Assembly (NCBI GenBank): GCA_030683605.1
Contig: JAUXPL010000038.1
Location: 1 to 60,994 of the forward strand
Reading direction: 5' to 3'
DNA length: 60,994 nt
Origin: Candidatus Altimarinota bacterium
Lineage (GTDB): Bacteria > Patescibacteriota > Gracilibacteria > BD1-5 > UBA6164
In this document: positions 17,310 through 30,109 of the stretch, one piece after another
Layout: the number at the start of each line of letters is the position of its first letter
Numbering within the stretch: position 1 is the first letter of the stretch
Position numbers and translations under genes: made by a program
The notes under the pieces: generated by a model
What the model saw: the letters and a program-made list of their open reading frames with translations, nothing else
Databases searched by the model: none
Told to the model about the DNA's origin: nothing

Positions 17310-20300
17310 ATGTGAATAGAAAATTATAACTCAGAACACAAAAATTCTGAATTACAAAATCCTGAACAAGTAAATGTGAATAGTAAAATTGATGCTATTG
17401 ATACTTTAACTATGCCTGAAAAAAATGATTTAACTCAAGAAGCTACTGAAAAATTAAATAATCTAGAAACTCAATTAACTTGAGCTACTTTAAAAGATAT
17501 ATGAGTTTCTAGATCTAAAGCATTTGAAACAGCAAAAGATTTTTTTCATGTAACTGATCCTTTAAATTTGGATAATTTTAAATATCTAATCGAAGAATTT
17601 CAAAGGAAAAATTGATTAGAAGTGGATTGAAAAATATGAAAAATTACATTCATGGAAATGCATGTACAAACACTTATTCCACTTGTTGATACAGCTATAA
17701 AAACACATGAAGCTCTAAAACAAATTGATAATGATACTTTAGATAGTATAGATTTTGCCAATAGTTATCCTTTTGCTTCAAGTAAATCAAAAATAGTTTT
17801 ATCACATAAACTAGCAGAGTATCAAAAAATATCATGATGAAAGGATGAGAATTTTAATTCTAGAGTAGAATCATCTATGAATAAATGAAATAAAGCTTTA
17901 AACAATGATCCTCAAACTCAAAAACTATTAAATACTAAGTGAGATAATGGAAAAACATTTTATGAAGATATTAGAGATAAATGACCAAAAGAAGCATTTG
18001 CTAATCATAGTTGAGAGTTGAAATTGGTTTGATTAGTTGCATTCATATTTTGAGCATTTAATAAGATACCAGAATTTGAAAATATTCCAGGTATGTCATC
18101 GTGGTATTGAAGGTTAGCATGGATTTTTTGATGAGCATATTTATGATGAGATAAATTAATTTGAGATTTATTAACTAAATGATCTGAATTAGTATGAAAA
18201 TGATATGAGTGAGTTAAACAATGAGTAAACGAATGAAAGAATAAATTTGAAACGCCTGAATGGGTATCTAATTTATCTAATAAACTATGAGATAATTCAT
18301 GAGATATAACTAAAAAGATTAGTGAGTCATATGATTCAATAGTTTCTAATTTCAGTGTAGAAAATTCAAAAAATAAAAATACGGATAAATATATTAAAGA
18401 TTTTGATTTAGTATCTGAAACTGTTAATAATGATACTAAATTTACAGAAATAAAAATAAGTGATTTAGAAAGTACTAAATACAATGCAGATTGAATAAAA
18501 AAATTATTGTCTAATAGTACAGAATTATTCCCATTAAATCAACAGCCAGAAGAAAAAATTCAAAGAGAAAAAGATTTAGTCAATTATGTTAAGTATCATT
18601 TGTTAAATAATAGAGAAGTATGAGATGTAAATGTTAAAGATTTATTGTATAATAAGTCAATCATAGATGGATTAATGGAAAATTATCTAAACACAAATAA
18701 ATGATTTACTCAAAATGAAACTGCAGATAAATTAATAAAAGAAAAACTTGTAGATATAACTGATAAAGATGTGAAGAATGATTTATTGCAAATAATGACA
18801 AATCCTGTTAATATTGAGACTTGAAATGATATAAATACCAAAATTAAATTAGAAGAATATTTAGATAAAAATAAATCATTATCAACAAATATTAAATGAA
18901 TATTAGATATTTATGAGAGTGAAATAATTTATTATGATTCATTATCAAAAATAGATGATATAAAATTGGCTAATCAAAATGTAGAATTAGATACAATGGT
19001 TTCTATAGATAGAAAAGTAAAAGAATTAGAAAAAATAAAATATGATTTTGACACAAATAATAAAAGATTATTAGGTTCTGATAATTCATGATTATTAAGT
19101 GCTTATAATTCTAAAAAATTAGAGTTATGTGAACAATGAGCTAAATTAGAATGAAATAATTGATGAAAATATACTGATTTATTATGAGATTTGAGAAAAG
19201 AGGCAGAATTATCAAAAGATGAAGAAACTATAAAAACATTAGAAAAATTATTAGAAAATGTACCAAATGAAAAATCTAAACCTCAAGATTTTGCAAAATT
19301 TTATGATGAAAATGAAGATAATTTTAAAAAAGTTGATATATTGTTAGAAAAGTATTTATCTTCAGAAACTGAATTAGAAAATAAGATTTCTGAAAGTTTA
19401 AATGTTATTACGGTTAAATATAACAATGTAAATACAAATTATGAAAAAGTAAAAGTAGAATACAAAAGAAAAACAGATGATATAAAATCAAAAATAGATC
19501 AAATAGTATTGACTTGAAATATTGATAGTCTTACTTTAGAAAATCATAAGAAAACATTACAATGATTATTAGTAGAATTTGAAACTATTAGATGAGATTT
19601 AATTAAATCTTATAATCTTATACAAGAAATAGATATATTATGGAGAAAATATGTTAATAAAGAAATTACAATTCCATCATCTGATAATATATTTGAAAAT
19701 ATTGATAAAAAGATTTGAAGTACTACTGAAAGACCATTACTTGAGATTATAATTGCAAATATACATACAAAAGTAATAGAGTTAGATTCTAAATTTGAAA
19801 TAAAAATTGACATAGCAAATTTGGATATAAATAATACAACTGAAGTATCAAAAGTAGTTAATGAAATAGTAGATAGTAAAAAAGTTATTGATACTATGGA
19901 TTCAGTTATAAAAGATGCTAAGTTAAAAGAATTAAAAAATATTGTATCAGAATTAGTTAAAAAATATGAAGTAGCACTAGGAAAAGAAAATGATTTAACT
20001 AAATTAGCAAAAATAAAAAGTGAATATGATAGTTTGGTTTATGATAAATTGAGTTGATTGATAGACAAAAAAGATACAATTGAAAATATTTATATGGATA
20101 AGTTGGAAACAATTAAAAGAATTGAATTTATGAATCATGTTGTTTCGGATGAAGTTGTAAAAGAAATATTAAATAAATCAAAAATAGTAGAATTTTTTCA
20201 AAAATATCCAAATAATAATCAATTAAAAGATATTAATAATATGATGTGAGACAATACTTCATTATCTAAAATATTAGAAGTATTTAAAAGTATTGCTAAT

Positions 20301-20405
20301 TCAAAAACAGGATATAGTAAAGAAATAATAAGCAAAGCGCAAGTTATATATGATGATTTAAATCATTATATAGATATAGAAGTAAAATCATATGTAAAAA
20401 CTTAG
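17310..20405 (+). CDS. Unknown large protein of the orphan cluster, gene 2 (1031 aa), with a peptidoglycan-binding-like motif
   Basis: The second codon is TGA (Gly). Residues about 90-113 read YLIEEFQRKNGLEVDGKIGK followed by ITF. This matches the core of PG_binding_1 domains, in which F-Q-x3-G-L-x-V-D-G-x-x-G-x-x-T is conserved. A membrane region at about 236-290 (LVGLVAFIFGAFNKIP, then WYGRLAWIFGGAYLGGDKLIG) is followed by some 700 residues of Lys/Glu/Asn-rich, mostly helical sequence with heptad-like stretches. No signal peptide is seen, so export would need another route. It ends in TAG. Function unknown; the motif hints at contact with a cell wall, its own or a host's. Confidence 0.6.
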
Positions 20406-20443
20406 ATAAGCTTGATAAATAATTTATATTATAAAATCGTACC

Positions 20444-23400
20444 ATGTGATTAACAGATTCTTTAAAATGAAATAATGAGGATGTAAATATAGAAAAACTA
20501 AATAATGAAGATTGATTATCAAAAACATCTAATTCTTCTGATATTTTAACTATATTTGAAAATGATTTAGTTTTAATTACAAAAAAGCCATTATTATTAT
20601 CAATTGTAAATAATTTAAATCCAGATAATTTAAATAGTTCAAAGATAATTTTATGAAAATTACTTAAATCTTCACAAGATGAAAAATATGATGAAGTAGA
20701 TTATTATTTAAATGAGTTGCAAAAATTCACTAATAATTATGAAAAATGAAAAACTGATTTAGTGACTGAAGCAAAACAATGATCAGATGAAGTTAAAACT
20801 GATTATAATATTTCAAAAAAATTATGAGATAAATTTTCAGATTTCTCTACTTATGTTTTTTGAAGTGAGACTTATCAAAGTATTAAAGATATTAAAATAG
20901 ACTGATCTGTAAATAATTTTGATGAATTTTTAAATAAATTAGATAATTTAAAATCTGTAGTAATTTCTTCAAAAGAATATAAAAATTTAAATCAAAGTTA
21001 TCAAAAAGCTATAATAACAAATTTAGATTTGTTATCTAAATGATTAGAAGAAAAAAAAGATATTTGACTAGATTTTTTGAATGAAAAATTTAATGGCTTA
21101 GCTAAACAAATTGATAATTCAGATGAGTGAAATGTAGCAATAGATTTTTGAGACTGAAATATTGTAACTTTTAAAAATAAAAATGAAGCATACTCATATG
21201 TAAAATTATTAAAGGAAGATGCAGAATCACAATTTCAAAGCTTTTGAAAAAATATTTCGGAGGCTTTTGGTAATTCATTATTGTTTATTATTTCTAAGTG
21301 ATTATATCCGTTAACTATTCCTTACAAAATAACAAAATGGGAAACAATAGATGATATGGAAGAAAATTTTGCTAATAATGCAGAATGGTTTACATGGACA
21401 GGTGATACTATTGTATGAATATTAACTATTTTAGCTTCAATTAATTATACTGAAACTTTATGGAGAAGAATACTTATGGATAATTTGGCAAAAATGTGAT
21501 TAAAAAATCATCCATTTATAAATATTTCTGCCCATAAAAAGGATTCTAGTTGAAATGATGTAATTACTAAGGAGAAAAAACCTATAAGAATAGATGATTT
21601 TTCTAAAAACCAAACTTTATTTTGAGATTCTGTAGCTAATGAATTAAGAGATGAATATTTTCAAAGATTACAAGCTTTATATAAATTGGAAGATAAATTA
21701 AAAACTATAAGTGATCCGAAAATTATACTGGCTTTTGAAAAAGAATTAATTAATCTGAAATGATATTTAAATGTTAACTCTGATACTTTTTGGTTAAAAT
21801 CTTTATCTTTATATGAAAATCATTATTGGCCAAGAAGATTATTGAATTCATTTATCAATTCTCCATCAGGATGGCCTACATGAGTAACTCTTAGAGATAG
21901 TGCTACTAGAATTTTTAATTTGAGATGAAATATAAAGGATGATTTAAATAAATGATTGTCTTATGTTTTTGATGATTCAAAAGTCGATATTGATTCACAA
22001 TGAGTTATTAAAGTAGATGGGGCAAGTCAAGAATCAAAAAATATTATAAATTTAAAAAATTATATTGAATCTTTAAATATATCATGAACTGAAAAAAATA
22101 TATTAAAAGAAAGGATAAATGATTACACTAAATCACTGAAAGATAAACCTTTTTCAATCGATAAAATAAAAAGAGATTTACTATTAATTGTTAATGAAAA
22201 ATACTTAACTCAATCTGAAATATTATGATTAATAGATAAAAAATTAAACTCTAAGTATCTTTTTATGGCTTCTGATAATAGTGATTTATCTTTTAAGGAA
22301 AAATGGGATAAATTCGTTGTAGAAAAAGTAAAACAAGGATACTGAAATATTGCTCCTTCAAGTCTTACTTCTTGAGATTCTATGTTATTTAAATTTTGAG
22401 CATTAGTAAAATCATGAGATTGGGTAGGTTCTCAAGCAGATTTAGATATTATTTTTCACAAAATAGATAATTGAAAATTGGAATTATCTGATATTTGGTC
22501 AAGATGAAAAATGGATCTTGTTATGAAATTCTGATCATGATTTGTTGATAGATATTGAATAACTATTCCTGAAATTACTGAATTAAAAAGTTATTGAAAA
22601 AATGTAAAAATTAGTGATATTGATGATATTTTAAGTAAATGATTAGAATATACTAATAAATTGGATGATTCTAAATCTATTATGAAATGAACAATAGTTA
22701 AAAATCTAAGATATATATTTGATTTAAATTCTGTAAAATTCCCTCGTGATAAAGAAATTATTTTTGAAAAAATTCTTGATACATTGTCAAAAAATATTGA
22801 TAATTGAACTTTTAACATTACTTGAGATAAATTAAAAGTAGAATTAGCAAAGATGTATGACTGATATTTGCCTTGATTTGTTGTAAAAGATATATTAACT
22901 AAACATCAAGATTATTGAATAAATATTAATTCTTTAAATAATTTAAATAATGTTAATGTTAAGAATTTTTTAAGTAAAGTTGAAATATGATTGTGGAATT
23001 GAACTATTGATGATTTAAATAGAGCTATTACTTTATTAAATTCAAATAGGGATATACATGATAAAATTTTTAAAAAAGATATTGATTGAGTTTTAAATAA
23101 ATTAGTCATTGAATGATCAGCATTGTTTGATAAAGATTTTAAAAATCCAAAGTTTTGAATCTTTAAAAATTGAAAATTTGATATTGAAAGTTTTAGAACT
23201 AATGAATTAGAGTTAGCTAAACTTTATAAATGATTAGTTGATTGAAATAGATTACCAGATACAGATTTTTTAAATCTATACCAAAGTATTGATAAATGAG
23301 TAGATTATACATCAGATGAATTTTTTAAAGAATTAAATAATGTATTAAAAACAAATATTATAGTAGATCAAAATACTACTAGAAGTATGTTCAATGAATT

Positions 23401-24241
23401 ATTAGTAGATATAAATATTTCAGAATTAAACAAATCTTTTATTGATTTTGATGTAAAAAATCTAGGTGAACAAGAAAAAATAATAAACAATTTTAAATCA
23501 TATTTTTGAATTACTGATATAACTAAATCAAATAGTATTATATCATTGTTTTGAAACAAATTAGTTCCATTTATAGAAAAAGTAAAAGAATTTGAAATTC
23601 ATAAGATTAGTAGTTTAGATATCGATATAAAGAAAAGTGAATTGTCTAGAATTATTAGTGATATAGATAAAAAAGATAGTATAAATAAATTAGAAGATTT
23701 AGAGAAAGAATTAAATGATTATATTAAAACAGAAAAAATTGATAGAAATAATCCTGATATTAAGTTTTTAATTGATGATTTTGAAACAAAAATAAATGAT
23801 AAGAAAACAGAATTAGATTCTCAAGAAAAATTAACTAAATCTGTAGATACTAAAATAGATTTAGTAGCTAAACAAAAAGAAATATCTGATATATTAAAAC
23901 CATTACAATTAGAGCTTATTTCTAGATGAGAAATTGAAAAATCATTAGAAATATCATGATATTTGGATCAAATACAAACAGATAAATGATTAAAAGATTT
24001 CTTAAAATCAACTAAATCAGTAATTAATTATGGTGAGTATTATACATTAATATATAATAATTGATTAAATATCAGAACAGAAGCAGAAATGGTAGATTTA
24101 TTTAAACATATAGATTTTACAAAATTACCTGATGGAATAAATAATTTAGATGATTTAAGATTTAAAATAAAATCTACAACACAAAAATGAGCACTAAAAT
24201 CAATAGAAAAAGCGATAAAAAGTTTACAAATTACTAGATAA
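20444..24241 (+). CDS. Unknown very large protein of the orphan cluster, gene 3 (1265 aa)
   Basis: The longest gene of the cluster. Start ATG-TGA, like gene 2, 38 bases after its stop, so the two are probably cotranscribed. Two hydrophobic segments lie at about residues 275-298 (FGNSLLFIISKGLYPLTIPY) and 322-345 (DTIVGILTILASINYTETLW). The rest is charged and helical, with a Trp/Arg-rich stretch near 455-480 (ENHYWPRRLL). A coiled-coil region near the end reads LEDLEKELNDYIKTEK. I recognise no catalytic motif. Glycine is almost always TGA. A scaffold or surface-associated role would fit, but this is a guess. Confidence 0.6.
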
Positions 24242-24244
24242 TTT

Positions 24245-26269
24245 ATGACTAATAAAGTAACTGAATTATATGAATCAAAAACTGAAAAAGATATTTTTCA
24301 GTCTTTTTGATATACAAAAGTAATTAGTGACTTTGATAAAATGTATGCATTATCTAGAGTATATGAAAATAATGGTTTTTTCTGAGATAAATTAAAAAAA
24401 TGGGATTTTGAGTCATTTGTAATAGATTATTTCGAAAAAAATAATTTAAATTTACAAAATATTGAAGCTACTAATTTTTATGAGGATAGTTTTTATATTC
24501 ATCTTGATAATTGAACTATTATTGATTTCACTATAGATAATATAAAGAAATATTTATTAAATATTAATTTAAAATGAGATAAATTAAAAGATTTAGAAAA
24601 AAGATCTAATAATATACAAGATGCAATTGAATCAATTTATATTGATAATAATTGAATATTTTTTAATTGAGAAATAGATGATGATGATTTCGTTAAAACA
24701 AACAAATATTGAGAAGATTTAAAATGAAAAACATTAAAACAATTAAAGGAATTATTAGAACTAGAAAATGAAAAATTATTTGGAGCTTATGATATAATAT
24801 GAGAGTCATCAAAAAAAAATAGAATACTTAAAAATGAATTGAAATTTTACACTTGATTATGAGATAAATATGAGTGATGAGCTAGATATTTTTCTATGTC
24901 AGAAAAAGATATCAATGAAAAAGTTTCAAGATTAGTAAATGGAATGGATTTTAATGATTTAGTATCTTATATTATTGATACAAATAGAGTATTAAGTGAA
25001 AATTATAAAACTTCAAAAATGGTAGAACAAGTAAATTCTAAATTTTTGAGATTACTTTATTTACATACAATAGAAAAATTTAAAAAACAAAATGCTTCAA
25101 ATAAAGATTTTATAAATTTAATTAAAGCCTTAACAGGCAGATGAGCATTAAAAATAAATTGAGATGTTGAATATCATAATCAAACAAATTTTGAATATAG
25201 TAGTTTAGAAATAAATGATTGAAATAAGGATAATAAATTAGTCAATGAATTATTGATTTACTTGATGTATAAAAAATGATGAGTTCTTGAAGAATTAGCT
25301 AATAAAAAGATGATGAAGGTTAAAGTTGAGGATAAAGAAATAAAATGAAGATCTTCAAAAATTATAGTTGATGAAGTAGTTGGAAAGTTAAATGGAATTT
25401 ATAAACAAAATGTTTGAGAAGAATTATTAAAAAAAGCAGGATTTAATAGTTTACTAAATATTGATAAACATTATAATGAATTATCATATGAAGAAAAAAT
25501 TTCTTTGTGAGCATTGGCAAGAATTTTAAATGTTTTTAATGAATCATCAGATGAAGATTTATTAAATCCAAATTTTATAAAAAATAAATCATTAGAGTCA
25601 GTACAAGATTCTTTAGATGAATTAAATGAAAACTTATCTAGTAATTTCGATGAATCTTTGCTTGATTGGAATTGAATAAATTCAAAAGATTTAAATCTAA
25701 CTTGAGAATTAGCTGAAATATACGAGCTTTATCAGGATATAAATTGAAATAAATGAATATTTGATTGGAAGGATAAAAATACTTTTACACCTTGAGCTGG
25801 TACAGTTGTTATGTGAATTTGATTGATTGCTTGAGTATATTTTATGTGACCACTTTTAGTTTGACAATGAGCATTATTAACTTGAATGGCTTTATTTAAG
25901 GCTTGAGCTTTAGCTTGAGCTAAGTTATGATTTGTAACGTGAGTGGCTTCAAATTCTTTTTCTCATCAATGATATGATTCTTATGATGAGGCTATAGTAG
26001 ATGTTAGTTCTCAAATACTTGTTGATACAGTTGCATCTGCTTGATTTAGTGCTTTATGATTACCTATTATAAAGAGATTTTGAAATATCAATCCTGATTT
26101 GTTATTTTCAAAACAAGCTTGGACTAGCGCTTCTTGAATAGCAGATAAGTGATTTATAGCTTGAGAAGTTTGATTAACTTGAATGGTATTAAGTCCAGCA
26201 GTTTGAACTTATGTAGAATGAGAATTTAGTAAAAATCATAAAGATACAGATAATATACTTGACAAATAA
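24245..26269 (+). CDS. Unknown protein of the orphan cluster, gene 4 (674 aa), with a glycine/alanine-rich membrane end
   Basis: Begins 3 bases after gene 3, a tight operon link. Residues 1-510 are soluble, charged and mostly helical. Residues about 516-570 switch to a hydrophobic Gly/Ala-rich tract (GTVVMGIGLIAGVYFMGPLL, VGQGALLTGMALFKAGALAG) with regularly spaced TGA glycines, like glycine-zipper membrane helices, and a second such region lies at about 590-660. The organisation, a long soluble head and a C-terminal glycine-zipper tail, is typical of some pore-forming or polymorphic-toxin-like proteins, though I can point to no known family. Confidence 0.6.
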
Positions 26270-26316
26270 TATAATTATGTTAATATACTATTATATTAAT
26301 ATTTAATACTAAATGT

Positions 26317-26829
26317 ATGAATTGAACAAACCTTGCAAAATGAACTTTGGCTGTACCTGCAATTACTGCTGGTATAGATTTTTTAGCGAATAATCATATT
26401 TGAGAGACTATTTGATGGACAATATGAGCTACTGAAAATATATTAAAAGCTTGAAATTGATTTATAAATCCAATATTGTGATCAGTTGCTTGAGGAGCGT
26501 CAGCATTATTATTATCAAACTCAGTTTTAAAAGAATTTGATTGGATGCAAAAACATGATAAAATTAGATGGGGGATAAATTTAGCTGCAGCTTGAAGTGC
26601 ATTTGCAGCTTGAAGTGTAGTTGCTCCATATTTAGTAGCAGGATGATTATCATATGCAATTTGAAAACATGGATGGAAATATGGTAAAGAAGCTTTGAAT
26701 AGGGTTGCATGAACTGCATGGTGATTAACATGATGAATGGTAGCTTGATGAGTAAGATCTGCATGGAAATGATTGAAATGAGAACAATTTTCAGGTGAAT
26801 GACTTGGGAAACTTAATCCTAAGTTTTAA
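26317..26829 (+). CDS. Unknown small glycine/alanine-rich membrane protein of the orphan cluster, gene 5 (170 aa)
   Basis: Most of the protein is glycine/alanine-rich and hydrophobic: GTLAVPAITAGIDFLANNHI, then NLAAAGSAFAAGSVVAPYLV and AGTAWGLTGGMVAGGVRSAW. It resembles the C-terminal tail of gene 4 in composition. An earlier ATG at 26313 in another frame stops after 27 codons, so the ATG at 26317 was taken. TGA supplies most of the glycines, so a standard-code annotation would miss the gene completely. It starts 47 bases after gene 4. Possibly a membrane partner of the larger proteins. Confidence 0.65.
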
Positions 26830-26832
26830 TTT

Positions 26833-26866
26833 AAAACTAGCAATAAAATTGCTAGTTTTTTGTTTT
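26833..26866 (+). terminator. Terminator after orphan gene 5
   Basis: AAAACTAGCAAT and ATTGCTAGTTTT around a short loop, then a T run. Confidence 0.8.
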
Positions 26867-26916
26867 TTTATTTATAATATGTTATTATATTATAAATATA
26901 TCATAATAATTATAAA

Positions 26917-28881
26917 ATGACAGAAGTATTAAAGTCACATTTTACAGAAGTTGAATATCAAAAAGTAGAATCAGAAATAGAAAAAGATCAATCTTTTAAA
27001 GATCTCTATGAGAAGATTAAAAATACTCCAGATTATAGATTAAATAAATTAGAGGAGAGAGTAGAAAAAACGGAAGAAACTTTTAAAGAGAGATTTGACG
27101 CCTTTAAAAATGCAGTTTTAGAAGCTGAAAAAAAACAAACGGAAAAAAAACAAGAATACAAATCGAATACAGAAATATATGATAACTTAGACAAAATAGT
27201 AAAAGAAAAATCATGATTTTGATGAATTGTTTTATGATGGTTAGGAATAGATTTAACTAAAATAGCTAAAGATAATTTAGATGAAAAATTAAATACTAGT
27301 AAAGAACCTATTTCTAGTGATATAGAAAGCTTTTTTTCTTGAAATAATCTTAAAAAAATATTTTCTTGAATGATATTGTGATTATTTTGATTAAATCTAG
27401 AAATTGATAAATTATCATGAATATGATCATGAGTAATAAAAATAGAAGAGGCAGTAAAAAGTTGAGTTCAAACTGTTGAAAATACAGCTAATACTAAAGC
27501 AGATGAATTAAACCAACAATGAAAAAAATTATTAGAAGAAGCAGAATTTAAATTGAAATCAAGATTACCAGATCTAAACAAAGAAAAATTAGAATTAAAT
27601 CCAGAGACTATATCAAAAGCATTTACTAGTAATTATATTTTACTATTTATGTCAGAATGAGAGTTCAATAAAGACTGATGAGATAATGCTATAAAAAGTA
27701 TGGAAAATCTAAATTTTGATGAAATAAGTACTAAAAGAACAGAAAAAGTTACATATGATAAAATTGTATCTAATGATTCAATTAATCTCATGTCTCCATT
27801 TATGACTAATAAAGATTATTTAAGATATGTACTAGATTCAGAATACTTTAAAAAATGTTTTCCTTCTGAAGATAGATTGATAACATTAAAAGAAAGTGTA
27901 AATAAAAGTGATTTTGATTGGAAAAAAACATTTACATGGAAAGAAATAACAGTAATACTTTCAGAGAAATTAGCTTATTTTTGAGCTACATCTATTTGAT
28001 GAATTAAATGAGTATTATCAAACTCTGAGATACTAAATAATATTACAGATATAAAAAGTCTAGAATGATTAAATGAAAATTTACCAGATAGTGCAAAAAA
28101 GTCTTTGAATTTGATTAAGAATTGATATATATATCAAACAAATTGAAATATTAAAGATTTTAAAATTAATGAATTTGAATGAAAAGAATGATATGATGAT
28201 TTGAAAACGATATATGATTTTTCACAAAATTTATTGTGATGAGACACTTTGAATAATCTAAAAAAAGAACTATGAGTAGATTTTGATATTTCTGAATCAA
28301 TAAATACTTCATTTCCTTTATCTTCAATGGCAAAATTATATGTAATGCTAAATTGAAATAGTGATATAAATAGTTGGTGAGATTCTGAAAAAATATCATT
28401 TATTACTTGGCTTTCTAATAAATTAATAGACAATTCAGATGACACAAAATTTTCTAACTTATGATCTGCACTTATAAAAAAAATCTTATATAATACAACA
28501 GAAGAAGGATTTTTATCAAATTGAGTCAAGGAATTTTTTAAATCTTGAGCTAGTATTTATTGATGAAGGTTTGCAAGAGAAGAAATAGTTTGACCATTTA
28601 ATCAAATTAAGTGAATAATAAGAAATAATTTACCAGAATGATTAAAATTTGAAAATACTACAAAATTAAACGAATATATAGAGGATTCATCAGCAAGTAT
28701 AGCTATGGCATTATGATTATTAATAATGATATATCCTGCATATAAAGTTACTAAGTTCATGACTAATAAGTACGTATTAACGACAGTAATTTGATGAGGA
28801 TTATTATATAGCCAAGTAAAAGATAATAAATGGTTAGATAATATTACTAATAGTATAAAAAATTATTTTTCTAAAAAATAA
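26917..28881 (+). CDS. Unknown protein of the orphan cluster, gene 6 (654 aa)
   Basis: Residues 1-95 form a strongly charged coiled coil (LEERVEKTEETFKERFDAFK). Two short glycine-rich hydrophobic segments follow at about 98-112 (GFGGIVLGWLGIDL) and 148-160 (GMILGLFGLNLEI), then another helical stretch with KADELNQQGKKLLEEAE, a soluble central region, and two membrane helices near the C-terminus (ASIAMALGLLIMIYPAY and VLTTVIGGGLLYSQ). The order coiled coil, membrane hairpin, soluble part, membrane anchor resembles gene 1. No function can be named. It has its own upstream gap of 87 bases and a terminator after it. Confidence 0.65.
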
Positions 28882-28910
28882 AGTATGAAAATTTCATACT
28901 TTGTTTTTTT
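28880..28910 (+). terminator. Terminator after orphan gene 6
   Basis: AAAGTATGAAA and TTTCATACTTT, then tgttttttt. Confidence 0.8.
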
Positions 28911-28919
28911 ATTCTCTGC

Positions 28920-28947
28920 TTGCAAAAATTAATCTTTTAATTAAACT
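28920..28947 (+). promoter_or_regulatory. Possible ftsX promoter (TTGCAA-N16-TAAACT)
   Basis: TTGCAA at 28920-28925 and a weak -10 TAAACT at 28942-28947. A perfect TATAAT at 28951 lacks a -35 at the usual distance. Confidence 0.4.
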
Positions 28948-28978
28948 CAATATAATATTAATTTAAAAATATCTAATT

Positions 28979-29863
28979 ATGTTGAGTCGTATTGCTAAAT
29001 ATTCAGTTAAAAATATACTTAGAAACAAGTTTTTAAGTGTATCTTCGGTTCTAGTTCTGACTTTACTTATGTTTTTCATAAACATTTTGGTTATTTTACA
29101 TGATGTTAGTTTTAAGCTTATAGATAGTATTAATTCAAAATTAACTATTTCACTATATTTAGATGAAGAATATACTAAAACTTCTGTAGAAGTAATTGAT
29201 TTGATAGATGATATCAAAAAGGTTGATTGATGAAAAATTGATGTAATATACAAGTGAAAAGATGATATATTAGATGATATGAGAGCCAAAGAACCTTGAT
29301 TGGTTAAAATTTTAGAAAGGAATAATCCACTTCCAGATACAATTGTATTATCAAATATAGAATTAAATCAATATTCTTCACTTAATATGATAATAGAAAA
29401 CAAGATGTTTATATTATCTAAATCATCATCTGATAGAGAATATTTTGCAAATTATACTTCTCAATATAATAAGATAACTAATATTATTAATATATTAGAT
29501 ATATTACAATTATGACTATATGTAATTATTGCAATATTTGTAGTATCAATATCTATTATAATATATTCAGTAATCTGAAACTTTATATATTATTATAGAG
29601 ACGAAATTTATATTACTAGACTAGTATGATGAAGTAGGGAATTCATATATGGACCATTTGTAATTCAGTGATGAGTGTATTCATTTGTGGCATTTATGCT
29701 TAGTTTGTTTGTATTTGTTTTGATTTTAAATAATGTAAATATAGTATTTTCTGATATTTACTATTTTAATTTTTCATTTATTATATTTATTGTTGAGATG
29801 TTCTTGTTTGTATTTATTTGATGAATGGCATGATATTTATCATCTAAAAAATACCTAAAGTAA
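28979..29863 (+). CDS. ftsX: Cell-division protein FtsX
   Basis: 294 residues with the FtsX plan: N-terminal SVKNILRNKFLSVSSVLVLT leading into membrane helix 1, an extracellular domain of about 120 residues with KLTISLYLDEEYT and NPLPDTIVL, and three further membrane helices from about residue 175 (GLYVIIAIFVVSISIIIYSV) onward, separated by RDEIYITRLVGGSREFI. FtsX works with the ATPase FtsE to activate wall hydrolases at the septum. No ftsE lies beside it here, which is unusual because ftsE normally precedes it. The gene before it belongs to the unknown cluster. Confidence 0.9.
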
Positions 29864-29927
29864 ATAGCAATAATAAAGGGAATATATTACTAACTTTACA
29901 AAAAAATAAAAAAAGTTAAAAAAAAAT

Positions 29928-29955
29928 TTGCATATATAAAAATTTTTAATATACT
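29928..29955 (+). promoter_or_regulatory. Promoter of tRNA-Asp (TTGCAT-N16-TATACT)
   Basis: TTGCAT at 29928-29933, a 16-base spacer and TATACT at 29950-29955, followed by ccctc and the tRNA 22 bases later. Confidence 0.65.
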
Positions 29956-29977
29956 CCCTCTGCAATTTATATAGATT

Positions 29978-30054
29978 GGATGCGTAGCTCAGTTGGTTAG
30001 AGCGCTCCCCTGTCACGGGAGAGGCCGCGGGTTCGAGTCCCGTCGCGTCCGCCA
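29978..30054 (+). tRNA. tRNA-Asp (GTC)
   Basis: Acceptor GGATGCG pairs with CGCGTCC, discriminator G, encoded CCA. Anticodon loop ctGTCac between CTCCC and GGGAG. T-arm gggttcgagtccc. Its 3' end from cgagtccc to cca is copied at 30193-30213 by the element downstream. Confidence 0.95.
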
Positions 30055-30109
30055 TTTAAAAAATAAGAAAAATAAATATTTTTTTATTGAGTAATATATT
30101 GATTTATAT

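Noticed and set aside
28979-29863. Search for ftsE next to ftsX
   Set aside because: The upstream gene is the orphan-cluster protein at 26917 and the downstream feature is a tRNA; no ATPase motif is near, so ftsE must be elsewhere.
29855-30055. Minus-strand open frame starting MADATGLEPAASPVTGERS over tRNA-Asp
   Set aside because: This is the usual false frame read antisense to a tRNA gene; the tRNA is complete and certain.
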